Assembly: GCA_013433145.1 (NCBI GenBank)
Contig: CM024190.1
Coordinates: forward strand, 7,850,120-7,914,119
Origin: Ascaris suum
Lineage: Eukaryota > Nematoda > Chromadorea > Rhabditida > Ascarididae
Direction of reading: 5' to 3'
DNA: 64,000 bases
Shown here: positions 27,801 through 39,600 of the stretch, piece by piece
Layout of the letters: every line of letters starts with the position of its first letter
Position numbering within the stretch: position 1 is the first letter of the stretch
Program-made: the position numbers and the translations under genes
Notes under the pieces: generated by a model
The model's database searches: none
What the model was told of the DNA's origin: nothing
The model's input: only the letters and a program-made list of their open reading frames with translations

Positions 27801-30800
27801 TCCCGTCGAAGGAATGGAATATGGATTGTGTATATTAGTGTGTTCTGATGTTGTTGTATGTTGTAGTTGCGTATATTGGTTGTGTGATATAAAATTAGCA
27901 GTGCATGATATAAGCTTGCCTAATGAATCAAACTGAAATCTCCGTACTTATATAAAGTTAGTTTTTTTTTGTTTCTTCTTCAATACAGTCTTCCCGAGCT
28001 GAACAGGGATCAAGACGGGGGGTCAAGGGGTTGTGGCCCCCATTGCGGGAGGCACAAGAAGGCCAACCCACCCTTTGCCCCCTTTTACTGCAAGGGGGTT
28101 TTCTTTTTTTATCCATTTTAAAGGCAGCACTTGAGGACGCTGTTATCCATTACTTCACCTGCTGTGTACCCGAAGCGCCGAAGGCACGAGTCCGTCATCC
28201 ATTACGTCTCTCTTTGGACGGTCTGATTTCAGTAAGGTTTTTTTTCTAATCTACTGGGCATGATTCGCAGTTCTGAATAATTCACACCGTGTGAGTCGCA
28301 TCAAATCCTAGTCTTTAATGTAGAAAAATGAGAACAAGTTTTTTTTTCGAAAAATTCAAACGGAATGACGATTTAAAAAAAAAAAAAAGAGAAGATGCAT
28401 AATTGAACGACGTCAAAATGTTTCATCGTTGAGAAAAATTAATATGGACCATTTTAATTGTCCTTATTGCAGTTGTTTATAAGTTTCTAATCTTAGTAAC
28501 TTAGAATATAATCGATCCCGCTTAGAATATCCCGCTTTGTACCGGGAATTGCTAAATGTTTCTTTTTTTTTTTCACATTCATTGACGCATTTCGTGGAAT
28601 GCCGAAATAAATAGAAACATTTTTGAGCATCTTTGCAGCTCCCTCCCAGCTTTAAAATCATTCATAACACTTTTGTAACCTGTTATTCGATAATCTCATC
28701 TCACATCTCAAAAAAAAGGAGATATCCTTGTTACAATGAGCGATCCTCTTCATCTATCCGCTTGAATCCCCTTCATATGTTGACGTTTATTTCTATTCAA
28801 TTCTTTACATATATGATGGTTAGGAAAGAGAATAAAAAAGATAGTTTATACATCAATGCCGATGATAATATCCAAAAATGATGTTCACTTATATTATCAT
28901 CTGAAATTTCTGAGAAATCTTACTAAAAATTCAACTTAGGTGGTCTTAAATGGAAATCAAGCAACCATTATTGCAAGACATCCATCAGCATGAATCTGTT
29001 TGGCGATCGACCTATGCAATAATACTGTTGCCAAAAAACGATAAAGCTGTTGGCAAACATGATAGAATTATCACATTACGACACACAATGATTCGCCTAA
29101 ATGTTACGATAACATCATTCCAGTCTCAGCTAAGGGAGACAAAGAAAACTGTTATGAGAGGTGTAGAATACGTGAAAATGAAAATGATAAGAAAGAAGAA
29201 GAAGAAAGTGAAGGAAGTAAGTAAGAAGGAGAAGAAAATTGCGCATAATGAGGAAAAAAAAATGAATGAAGCAGTTGTGCAACGATGAAAAAAAATGGAA
29301 TAAAACAAAGATAGATGCAACATACATGAAAATAGATATTCGGAAGAAATATTCAGCTAGTTTTTAAATGTTTTCAACTATATTTTGCAAAAGTGCGAAC
29401 AGTTCTGGGTTGAGAACTTCATAGAACATTATTCACTCTATACGATTTTTGCGCTAATTGCAATCGATGAACACAAAAGTGAACGCAGGAAATAGCTTCA
29501 GTTTTCTAATATGAAACATGGATAAACTTTTTTATATTTAAGCGACATATCTAAGCACAGCTGGAGTTGCAACATGCCAGAGAGACTTCATGAAAGGCAG
29601 TTCTGATAAAACTGATACACTTTGAAATAGAAACATGAGAAGCGCATCACGTAGGCCTAGGAATGCCTCATTAGAAATTCACTCGCACAATAGACTTTAG
29701 TGAAAACACAAACATGGCAAGAATATGACACTAAACTACAGTGGCATTGAGCGGAAATAGACGTGTTCAATTGACGTAATCAATTCTCATCAGTTCGTGT
29801 TTCTAAGCGGACTTTGGAAAGCTAAGCAACCGATTTCATGACCGAAATAGCTTGGATAGCATGGTTAGGCAAGTGGATTAAGCACCTTCTCGTTGCTGAA
29901 ATGGATAGCATGAGTGGCGACCTATACCCGATACATAAAATATGGTTTCAAATAAATGTTGATTAAATAAAATGCCGATTTCAAATAACACAGATTTTGA
30001 TTATGGCTTATAATTTAAATAGCAAAGTGAACGCACCGCAATTACATAATTGGCGTACATGATGCGGCGCACGTGACTGACAAATCCAATTTTGTGTGGA
30101 GTTGAAAAGCGCAACAAAGAAACTGTTTGATGCACGCTTTTACATCTTGTTCACTTGATCAACCACTTCCACATACATAAATTTTCCACTAACGGTTCGC
30201 TGTTCTCTAATCCGGCCGGTGTAAGATGCATGCGAATTCTCCCAAATTTTAAATGTTTGTTGCAATTTCGGAATTGACGGATCAACGGGAAATATGGCAT
30301 AGGTCATTCGGTTGTGCATGTTATGCCCAAGAACCTCCGACTCCAGTGGTTCCGGAGTTGAAATATCGAACTGACTATATGCAGTCAACTTTTTTTACGT
30401 TTGGTGGATCGAATAAAAACGCCATGAGAGGTCTACCCAGTGGCGTCCATTGTATCCACCAAATTTCGTATGTCTAGCATAAGGTGTTCCTGAGTTCACA
30501 CCACCAGGCAGGTAGACATGCAGACACAAACTCGCCCCCGCGTTATAATGCATATGTACACATTCGACGCTATCGTAGTGCTTTGCTAAAGTGCATGAAA
30601 AGAGCTACGGTGCGGTGCAAACCATAAATCATAAAGTCCGCGAACCATAAGGAAATTGTCGGAATGCTGGTGAATAGCAGCAGTACACACTGGTCGTCCT
30701 GCGACTTGGAACGTCTGCTGCATTTTTCTATGTTATGCAAATAATGGAGGAACGAAACGAGAAAAATGATGGACGACATCGACGACGACCTCTCCTTCAC

Positions 30801-32019
30801 GTTCCTCTACGAAATATTCTGATTTATACAAGGGTTAAAAAAATTTCTTGCCGCCAGCAGCATGTGGGAGCGGATCTATGCTACAAATCTACCACCAGAA
30901 TGGCCTCTATATAGCTAAGAATACATTCAACCAAAGTTTATATGAAAATATAACCTCAGATCTTATTAAATTAAAGGTCGAATAAACTTGCAAGATAGTA
31001 TGAGGTCGGGCAGCTCAGTCCTTGCTCGCTAAAAACAGTTCTAACCATTTGCACCATCGTTCTGACCAAGCTATAATGTACGTACACTCCAGCAGAGACT
31101 CGTTCTTTCCTTTCTGATCGCTGATAGCTGCCAACTTCTTGCGCTAGTCGCAGTCCAGCTAGTGTTCGCCAGAGTCGTTATCACTGAGCACTACTACTGC
31201 TCTCCATCAAGTCTTAAAAAACATATTTCATTTCATTTACGGAGCGTTCTAAATTTCTCGCGATGTGAATGGCATCAGTAGTAGCAAGCATTTTATTTCA
31301 ATATGGACTTATGGAAGGATTCTTCTGGCTTGAGAGTTCCCTGACATGGGTGAAATCCGTAACAGCAAACTAACGGACAGGATGAATGGTTGAGATACTG
31401 AGCACTTGAAAACATTCAACAAAATCTCAGCTGCTCTGGGGTATTAAAACATCAAGTGGATTCTGTTATTGCTACGACGAGGAGGAGGTTTTCCTCCTGT
31501 GACGTTATAAAAAATATTGCTCATGCAACTCTGTTTCATTTTTTTTTTTGCATTAATTGTACGAATTCATATAAATATCAAAGAACAGACGAATTTTTAC
31601 CGATTTCATACCTTGCAACCAATCGGTTGTTTCACAGGAATTGTACGCACCGTATGACGCATCCTACATCGAAACTGTCGAACACGAATTTTTGGTAGTC
31701 TTCCACTCGCAGCAACTCCATCCTCTTATCTTTCGAATGAAATGTGATCTTGAAGTTCTGCTGAGGAAATACTCCTCCTTTACAAACTCCCATATCATCG
31801 CCTCTTTTTCTATCACAACATTCAATTCAGTAGTCAAATGGAAATACATAGATGAATTTTGCGAACTGCACGTATAAGCTTAAAAATGAAAGCATTTATT
31901 TTTTCGCAATAGTTGAGCTCTCGGAATGCACGTCCTATGTTGTACCGTGTCGAATTCTAGGAGAATTGGTACTATTCTTGGGTCTCCTTATTTGATCTCT
32001 GATACCAGACTGGTTACGG
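27801..32019. other. Noncoding stretch, no supported gene
   Basis: Contains a G- and C-rich patch at 28,010-28,220, an A/G-rich segment at 29,150-29,300 and the exon-like frame at 30,140-30,388. Plus-strand frames at 31,456-31,877 lie just before the LINE fragment and may be older parts of the same insertion, but this could not be shown. Confidence 0.5.
30140..30388 (-). other. Exon-like open frame, unrecognised
   Basis: An 82-codon frame (TAYSQFDISTPEPLE ... GKFMYVEVVDQVNKM, then TAA) with balanced amino-acid composition, unlike the low-complexity frames around it. A possible acceptor (TATAGTCAG) sits near its 5' end. No partner exon or family was recognised. It could be a last exon, a transposon remnant or chance. 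Confidence 0.2.
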
Positions 32020-32442
32020 AACTTGCAGAATTGCTTCACTTGTCTTGCTTTTCGTAAAGCCTACCCTGTCCCAAAACGGTTAAATTATATTATCACACTA
32101 GAAAGTCTTACTCTGGAATTATTGGAATATTACAGGCTTAAAGCTGACTTGACATCTTGTTACAGAATTGTCCTCGGCTTTTTCGACATCCTACTGGGAG
32201 AAATTTTCAGTTTGCTCTATCTCATAGCCGTTGCTGGTATTAGCTTCAGGTCGCTAAGATATGTTGCAGGACAAAAAATGTTCCGCACAGTTTCTAGTTT
32301 CCGACTGCACAAGTCTAGAATCGGCTTCCTGTCGCTGCCGTTCATGCACCCCACAACTTCAGACTTCGAGCTGCTGCTGAATCGTTCCGACGTATACGCT
32401 ACTACTACTCTTTACTACTCAATATTTACTCGTTTTTATTAA
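32020..32442 (+). pseudogene. Decayed LINE (CR1/Jockey-like) reverse-transcriptase C-terminal fragment
   Basis: The frame reads QNCFTCLAFRKAYPVPKRLN ... LESLTLELLEYYRLKADLTS ... YRIVLGFFDI, then FRLHKSRIGF. This follows the usual order of the C-terminal tail of non-LTR retrotransposon polyproteins in animals (Q-R-F-T ... YP-RL--L-LESL--RRL-ADL---YKI--G ... LFKPRSRT-R--FF---V--WN-LP), but the closing WNxLP part is degraded and the rest of the element (endonuclease, catalytic RT) was not found upstream. It is a short fossil with no expected activity. Family assignment rests on motif order from memory. Confidence 0.5.
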
Positions 32443-34582
32443 AGCTTTACAAATATTTTGCTCTTTTCAGTTGTCTATGTGCAAATATTTTTGCATGTTT
32501 TCCCCAATCTGGGACACTTAAATTTGAAAAAAAAAATGAATGAAACAATGATCAAAAATTGATAATATATTATTGCATCAGTGTGTGCAAATGAATGAAT
32601 TATACGAGAAAAAAGCTGGCCGAGCAAGAAAATGCTCTTATGATATTGAGGAAAATTTTTTTCAGCGTAAGGAGAAAAGTTGCTGGTTTTGATTTCATCT
32701 GAATTGTTTAGAAAATACCGTTCTTGTGCTGCAACTTTCTGAGTTATTCATTGCTCTCTGTGCGTTTCGTTTTTTTTTTTTTTTTTTGCACAGTAATGCA
32801 AAACGAAGTATGGTCTTTGCATATCTCTTAGCCTATATGTGTATACTGGCCAAAAATACATATATATGAACTGTGGTAGGTGTAGTACCTGATTCAAACG
32901 AACTTTAAATGCATAGGTTGCACCTTTACACCTTTTAAACTTATAAGTTATAACAGCTTCCATTCGAAGCGCTGAAAAAATTTTTTGAGGGAGGTGTTCG
33001 AAGAAACTAAGGTGGACGAAATCCATTATAAGGAAAAGCCCCTCCTCTAAAAACCGGGATTATCGCTTGGTTGATACGCTATATCAACTTATTAGTACAA
33101 AAGCCAACAAACTTCGCCCGGAAATACGAAACTTGGCATTTACAATCGTTTTGGCTGGAACCACCTTCGCCAGACTCAGAAGGATTCAAATTACTCAAGT
33201 ATTGCGTCTCATGGTCACATCATTTATAAGCTAATAAATGAAACTTACCTAGAGTTGGATCTGGTTTGTGTAGTCACTGACACTACTCCGGCTAGGTGAA
33301 AAATTCGCCCATATCGAGCTCTGTGAAATTCATTCGCCGATTCCATTTTCGTCACCTTTCTTTATGCAAAAGGAAGTATCACATGACTGCTTTCGATGCG
33401 CCTTTCAACTAGTTTCTATCTCTCTCCACCTGTCGTCCACATCTGCCCTTCCCTAAGTACAACTTCCCTCTATAAACTTATGCAAAGCGTAATGATACCT
33501 TGAGCACCACCCAATTTGTAGCTCCTACTTTGATGACGACTTCCGACGCTTGAGCAGCCACTGGTTTGACCTCAATAACGAAGACTACGCGCCTGCAATT
33601 TAGCAAAAAAACAACAACAACAACATGTAAGGGAACGAAACGAAAGTGTGAGTTTGAACATAGGCGGCTCGCGCTCACATCATCAATAGATAGCACGGTA
33701 CATAAGAATATTCAACTACAAATACCATGTTGATAGACAACGCTCAATTAGCGAACTTCCGATTGTACGGCACAAAATCTATAAGTGTGCCAACAATACA
33801 AACGGACATATAATAGAAAGAGCAACAATTTTCCCATCTTCATACGAGTCACATAAGGACTTATAAGTCTTTCGAATTTTCAAAATGGGCGTTCAGTCGA
33901 CGAAAGTAGGTAGGTTCCTTGTCGCATAGAAACTATGAACTTTTTTTTTTCAAATCTAGAATTTTTTGCCTCTTCAATTCTGCATACACTCTCAACAGTT
34001 TGTCTTCAATTTTCCAAGGTCATTCCAAAAATGATCTGCATTGATAGCAAACGTAACGACAAACGGTCAGCTTGTAATCTCATCGATATTCCCAAAGAAA
34101 GAGTAGGAAAGACGAAATATGGAAAAAAAAAAGTAATGGAGTATAAAAGAGGAAAACTTAAAACAGTTTTAGTATAACAACTTCTTGTGTAATATCATCG
34201 AGTAATCGTATTCGAAGAATACTGCGTTGATGTTCCATGGTGACTTCCTTCTTTAATGTCAACTTATGGTGGCTATCATATGGTGGCTATCAAGTTAAAA
34301 ACGGTGGCTGTCATATGAGTTCCTGGATGGGAACTATATACATGAGAATGTAATGTTTCGCCATATTTCAACAAAAGGAGGCTGAACAAGCTGTACACGG
34401 ATAGTGGCTAAGTTTTTTTTAAAGCAGCTATTGCTTCCCACACAAACTACTACTGCAAGCAATTCAGTTAGAACGGAACAGGTAGATAAAACAGCTAATG
34501 CAATAACTTGCAAGCAGAGCAAAGGTTTAGTGCAGGCTATGATGAACCACAATGTTTCGAACGATGCGAAGGTTTTGCTTCA
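32443..34582. other. Noncoding stretch downstream of mir-1, no supported gene
   Basis: AT-rich with poly-T at 32,771-32,787, a short palindrome (TATATGTGTAT ... ATACATATATA, 32,835-32,867) and the triple repeat at 34,265. On the minus strand this is where a pri-mir-1 transcript would end. Confidence 0.5.
34265..34317. repeat. Three direct copies of a GGTGGCTATCATATG-like unit
   Basis: ATGGTGGCTATC occurs twice back to back and a third time as CGGTGGCTGTC, with CATATG between copies. It lies about 270 bases downstream of mir-1 on the miRNA's strand. Confidence 0.85.
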
Positions 34583-34657
34583 GTAACTACATACTTCTTT
34601 ACATTCCATAGCTCTTTGAAATACCAGTATGGCGATGTAAAGAAGTACGATGCAACA
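34583..34657 (-). ncRNA. mir-1: mir-1 precursor hairpin; mature miR-1 at 34588-34608 (3' arm)
   Basis: On the minus strand positions 34,608 to 34,588 read TGGAATGTAAAGAAGTATGT plus A, identical to the muscle microRNA miR-1 across Bilateria. The 5' arm (34,627-34,653, containing GTACTTCTTTACAT ... CCATAC) pairs with nearly all of it, including an unbroken 11-base core and a CCATA/TATGG top, with a loop of about 12 bases. This is the strand, arm and layout expected for mir-1. In C. elegans miR-1 tunes neuromuscular signalling through acetylcholine receptor subunits and MEF-2; the same role here is inferred. Several open reading frames overlap on the plus strand and are antisense noise. Confidence 0.96.
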
Positions 34658-35999
34658 GAAGCATACCGTCGAGGAAGACATTATTCCACTAAGGTGCCAT
34701 CATTATTTACTGTATGGCGCCTGGCAAACAGTGATGGCACTTACCGTATTTACCGTATGGACAAGCAGTCGTTTGTATGGATGTAACAAATCTAATCGAA
34801 TTTTCCTTCGATCGACTCACTTCGTTGTGCCTCATAATTTCACGGAGCAATTTCTTATGCTGCAGCACACACAATTCGTGGAACTAGTTTCATGGATCCT
34901 GAAAAAAAAACGAAGGGAGCCGGTGCATACGTGAACAAGATATAACAAAGGTACAACCGGAAATTATATCAACGAATAAATTCCAACAAACGTTACAGTC
35001 GTTGAAAGAAACCACTGCACTAAACGATTCTCAACTCACTCATTCATCAATTCGTTTCGTCCGCTCTCTCAGCCAAGATCGTAATCTCTAACGCCGACGA
35101 AAAGGACGTCTCTTTTGTTAGGCACAAGCTAAACGAAATGAGAAGATGTAAAACGCTTTCAATTTCGTAATCACTTCACCATAATACAGCTCCTCAATTA
35201 GACCCCTTCTGCACCTCGGGAATCTTTGCAGCGCACTCAAATCGATCGAATGAGTGCAATTGTTAAGTACTCTTTGTGCGTTATGTTTTACACATCACTG
35301 AAACTAATTTTAGCAACAAGCTCACCTTTCAACCACAAAGTAAGCATTAAAATCGGTGCACTGATTTCATTTAAGACAACAAAAAAAGGCAGAAAATGCA
35401 CACATGCGATGGCACTTTAACTAATAGGACACGGAGAGGAAGTGAGGAATGGGGAGTTCATCGCTAATAACGATCGAAGAGCTTATACTGCAAAGAAAAC
35501 GATCCCTTAATCGATTAATTGAAATTATTATAGATCAGGCCGACTAGGCCGACTATCACCGACAGGAATACAATTCAAATAAAATACCTATCAATATCAA
35601 TATCAAGAACGAGTACTTCCAAGGAATATAGATGATGCGTCACACTCATATACATTGTATTTACAAAGCACTTGGTAGGGTTATGTAGAAGACTAGGCAA
35701 AATATTTGCAGGTATACTAGCTTTTCTACGAGTAAATTTAGACAACTGTAGCGAAGCATCGAAAACCTTTAATGCTCGTCCAATTTTAAGCGCACTGCTA
35801 AATAGTGTTGATTTCCGCACCTATATTTCCCAAGACAAGTACCACTTGCGTACCTTTACGACTCATAGACTATAGGTAAAGGACACTAATAGAGGCAACA
35901 GAAACAACTCAAACACTGCCATGGCGAAGTGTTTAGCTGCGACACAGTGGTGAGGTATACACAGCGAGCGTGTTTGCTGCACACTACACCTCGAATAGC

Positions 36000-36520
36000 T
36001 TTACGTACACTGCGCTGCACAGGAGGCCCACTAACAAGCAGACAGCTATTCAGCGAGGGTCGGACCCGTGCTGCGAGCTGTGCGGGGGAGTCGACTTGTT
36101 AGTTCGTTCCCTTCCCTCTCTCGCTTTACTCTAGAGCAGCAACAGCTATAGCCGCAGCTTTCTCTGGCGGACTGACCGACTCCGCTGACGAAAGTTGTGC
36201 ACAGGTGGTTGTGCAGCATCGAGGACACTCCTCTATACATCTCCATCTCGGAGGCTTTACGTACAGTTCGGTTAGCTGATGGCTCCCAGAGGCACGTCGC
36301 TGCTTTAATGCGGCCCTCAACACGCCTCGTCCACCACTCCTACGCGCTTTTTAGCTTAGCAACGCGTGCAGCGTGCCGCCACGTAGCCCCTACTCTAGTG
36401 TAAGCTTCTTGTCTTTGCGTTGTGTGCTGCCCGCTGTGTGTTGCCCGTTTGTTCGTTGGAAACGGCGTTCCTCCCCATCGACGCGTAATTTCCATTGTTG
36501 AGTGGTGGCATTCGGTGCCT
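36000..36520. promoter_or_regulatory. GC/CpG-richer island upstream of mir-1 (possible pri-mir-1 promoter)
   Basis: Base composition changes sharply from AT-rich flanks to a stretch with many CG dinucleotides, CAGC and GCAGC words and few homopolymers. It lies 1.3-1.9 kb upstream of mir-1 on the minus strand. Short open frames occur on both strands but none resembles a known protein. On the other side, 36,583-36,650 (+) opens with ATG and could be a short first exon, so a divergent promoter is conceivable. The promoter role is inferred from composition and position only. Confidence 0.35.
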
Positions 36521-36582
36521 GCTCCCAGGTGTATCGGGCTATCGTTTGACGGTTATGCAAATTTCGTTGAGAAGGTCTCAAA

Positions 36583-36650
36583 ATGATCTCGGGATTGTGT
36601 TTTTGGAAGAGCAATCGATGGTTCCTTGTTTATTCGTTTTTTCATTACAG
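36583..36650 (+). other. Possible short first exon next to the mir-1 island
   Basis: ATG opens a frame reading MISGLCFWKSNRWFLVYSFF and two more residues, ending CAG before GTAACC. It has the look of a signal-peptide exon, but TTTTTTCATTACAG at the same place could equally be an acceptor, and no downstream exon was identified. Confidence 0.15.
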
Positions 36651-39600
36651 GTAACCTGTCCTGTTGGGATGAAGGCTTGTTTGTTTACTGCAATTGGTGG
36701 CACAAGCATTATTTTTAATACTTGAAGTGATAGTTCTCAGAAATGGATGTGTAAGGCTGAAGTAAATCCCGGGAAGAGCTGATAAACGCAACTTTTTATT
36801 TCCCTATTGCCAAGCTAGGAGCATGCTAAAATTTCATACAAGGTAAGCTGCGAAGACAGCATCGGTGTGCCCACATGAATGGATGTAATGCGGCGGAGGG
36901 TTCATTCGACAAATGAAAGAAGAAAGTATAGCGTTAGAAGGAGGCACAAATAAGAAAGGAAGCGACTAACCAAAAACATCATAACTACAGTCAAAAGTTG
37001 CACTTGGATGACTAAGCCTACAGGTGTTCGTAGAAGTATTTAATCTGTGAGTAAATTTATATTTGACCCTCTTCCCTTAATACCTATATAATAAAGTAAA
37101 TAGTGCAACAACCTGAGGATTCATCTAGACAACAACAGCAAAAGAACGGGCAAGTGAAAAATACCTCAGTAAAAAGAAATACTTTCCTTTATCCTTATAC
37201 AATATAAGGGAGGCGGAGGCATATTTCCACTTAGAAGTGATAATTAATCTGTCAGAAGTGTGCATTTAAACACGAGAATAGAGGTTGCACGTGGAAATGA
37301 GATCATATGAATAACTATCCAGTACAAATTTTTGACAATCAGGAAATAATTTCTATAAGCGTCTTGTCTGACGAAATAGATTGCATAAAATCTGATCCAT
37401 TCAATAAGAGAATTTTTTTTCCACACTACAGCTCATGTCATCAGTTTATGTAATATAACCGTCGGCTATATGAGAGATAATGCCTCTTTCAAGGTAGATC
37501 TGAAGCGACCTCTATATACACGATCTCATGGATGGTTTTGTACGCCTGTTTTAATTAGCGAACCTCCACACCTAATTACCTTTGACTATTCTTCCACGCC
37601 ACGTGCTAGCACTTCCTTGACATATGTGACTGTTACTTCGCAACGGATTCTCACTGAAGAGGCGATCCACTAAAGGTATGCATACACCAAGTTATCGTAA
37701 GACAGAAGAAAAAACTACGTTACTGTTCGGCTAGATTATTTCCACAGATAGGGTAATCAAGGCAATCGATAAGTGATAGACTTAACTAAGAATGGATTTT
37801 TAAATAGCATTGAAAAATTGCCCTCACATTCTGAAAATTAGCTGCAGGCATGTATGAGATACATTTGAACTAAACGCATCAGCGAACATTTCAATTTTCT
37901 GTCGCTTATACAGAACCATCTCGCCACAGTGGTGGCAGAAATGCTTCCAGATGTCTTCGCAAAATCTGCATGCACCAAAATGTATTTTACTATAGTAGCA
38001 GTGGTGATATAGGCCACCGATGATAAGCCAAGAACGATTGGGAGCGGCCGGGCCGGTGTTTTGCTCTATTACAACTTGTTAGGATTTCTCCTAACGGACG
38101 TGTCGACCATTTCCAATCTGTCTGGAAAAATTTTCTAGCCAGGCCAATCATTGCAGCCAGTTTTTAAAAAAATGCATGTTGCTCTGATCGCCTCACTAAA
38201 CGTCACGAAACATGTGATTGTTTTAATCTGAGAAGCCAAGAAAGTTGTACGCAACATCGAAGCACCTACAAGTTTGTCGGAAAACTCTGAGGTACTGTTT
38301 CAGTACGTTCGATCGCGGAAACAACGGCGTAGGGTAGACACAGAAGAATGACAAAACGGAATTTAGAGCTCGTCACAGGTCTCGTTCGGGCCAGTAGACA
38401 GATAACCAAGCACCTTCCTATGTTCACCCTAGATCGCAGACATAGTACCAAAACGGAACATTTTAGAGCTTTTAGCAAACCTTATATCAAACATACCTGT
38501 GAATTTTTGAAAATTTCTTTGTACAATTAACGAATAAGAATTGAACTCGAAGAGTGCCAAAGAAATCTGCCATAATCATATTATATTTCATAGTTAAGAA
38601 ATACTTCAAACATTTCTCATTCTTAGAATTTTTTTTTTCAAATCTTACTTACTAATTTCACCTCCTAATTTAATTTTGTATAAAATAGTCATGGTTCATC
38701 TATGAGCGGTCTTCTCAAAAATACGAATGAGATAAAATGCTAGTATTATATATTTTTGCTGACTTTCAAAAGTTTTTCCTTCAAATCCATCAAATATACT
38801 AATAACCATAAATAACTTAAGTCATATGAACAAGTGGTTTTGGTAATATGCACGTTCTTTCTATTCGTATTCATCTATCCCTATTTTTTAAGGGATACGC
38901 ATCTATTTCGCTATTTTCGATACAATCAGAAAGCTGCAGTGTTTTAGAAAGAAACGAAGCAATAAACAATTATATTAGAAGACTGAAACATTGGAGTGAA
39001 AGAATGGTGGTGAATTTATAAAGTGATCAGCTAAATCAATGAAGAAATTTCTACAACGAGAAACAAGGATACGGCAATCCACGTTACCCGAAAGTAGAAA
39101 CTGTGGAGGAAAACAAGATAAAGCAATATATATCTTCGTAAATCGGTACGTTTGATTTCGTGTTTGCTATTTACCCAACTCCCCTTTGAAAATTGTAGCT
39201 TCGAAAAAAAGTCATCAGCTTTATCGGGCACTTTAGACACATATTAGTTAGCAAAGATCGTAGAACTTCATAGCGACTACCGATATGAATAATTAAACTT
39301 AGTCACTCTACAACATTCATTGCAAAAAAAAAACCGGGAAAACGAGCACTACCGCTAAAAGCCTAATAGCGCGTCTATTAAGATAGCTGTAATGGAAGCC
39401 AACAGCATACACACAGATCAGCGATATTAGCAAATTCCGGCAAACATGACGGACGGTACTTGAGTAACCCAAATGAATTTTAGGCGACGAATACGGATTG
39501 GTGAGGAACCGATTTGAAACGCTCGATGCCGCAATAAGACACACTAGAAGCTGTTCCACGCGGTAAATATATAGGTAATAGGAAGCAGCACCATCCCTGA

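Noticed and set aside
34508..34934. Plus-strand frames of 92-94 codons across mir-1.
   Set aside because: They are antisense to the mir-1 hairpin and have no recognisable domain.
35895..35935. Minus strand TGGCAGTGTTTGAG has a miR-34 seed and a small hairpin nearby.
   Set aside because: Only a 7-8 base stem, and the seed lies in the wrong place in it.
36709..36718. TTATTTTTAA fits the MEF2 consensus about 2 kb upstream of mir-1, which MEF-2 is linked to in C. elegans.
   Set aside because: In AT-rich DNA tens of such matches are expected by chance in 64 kb; another lies at 46,342.
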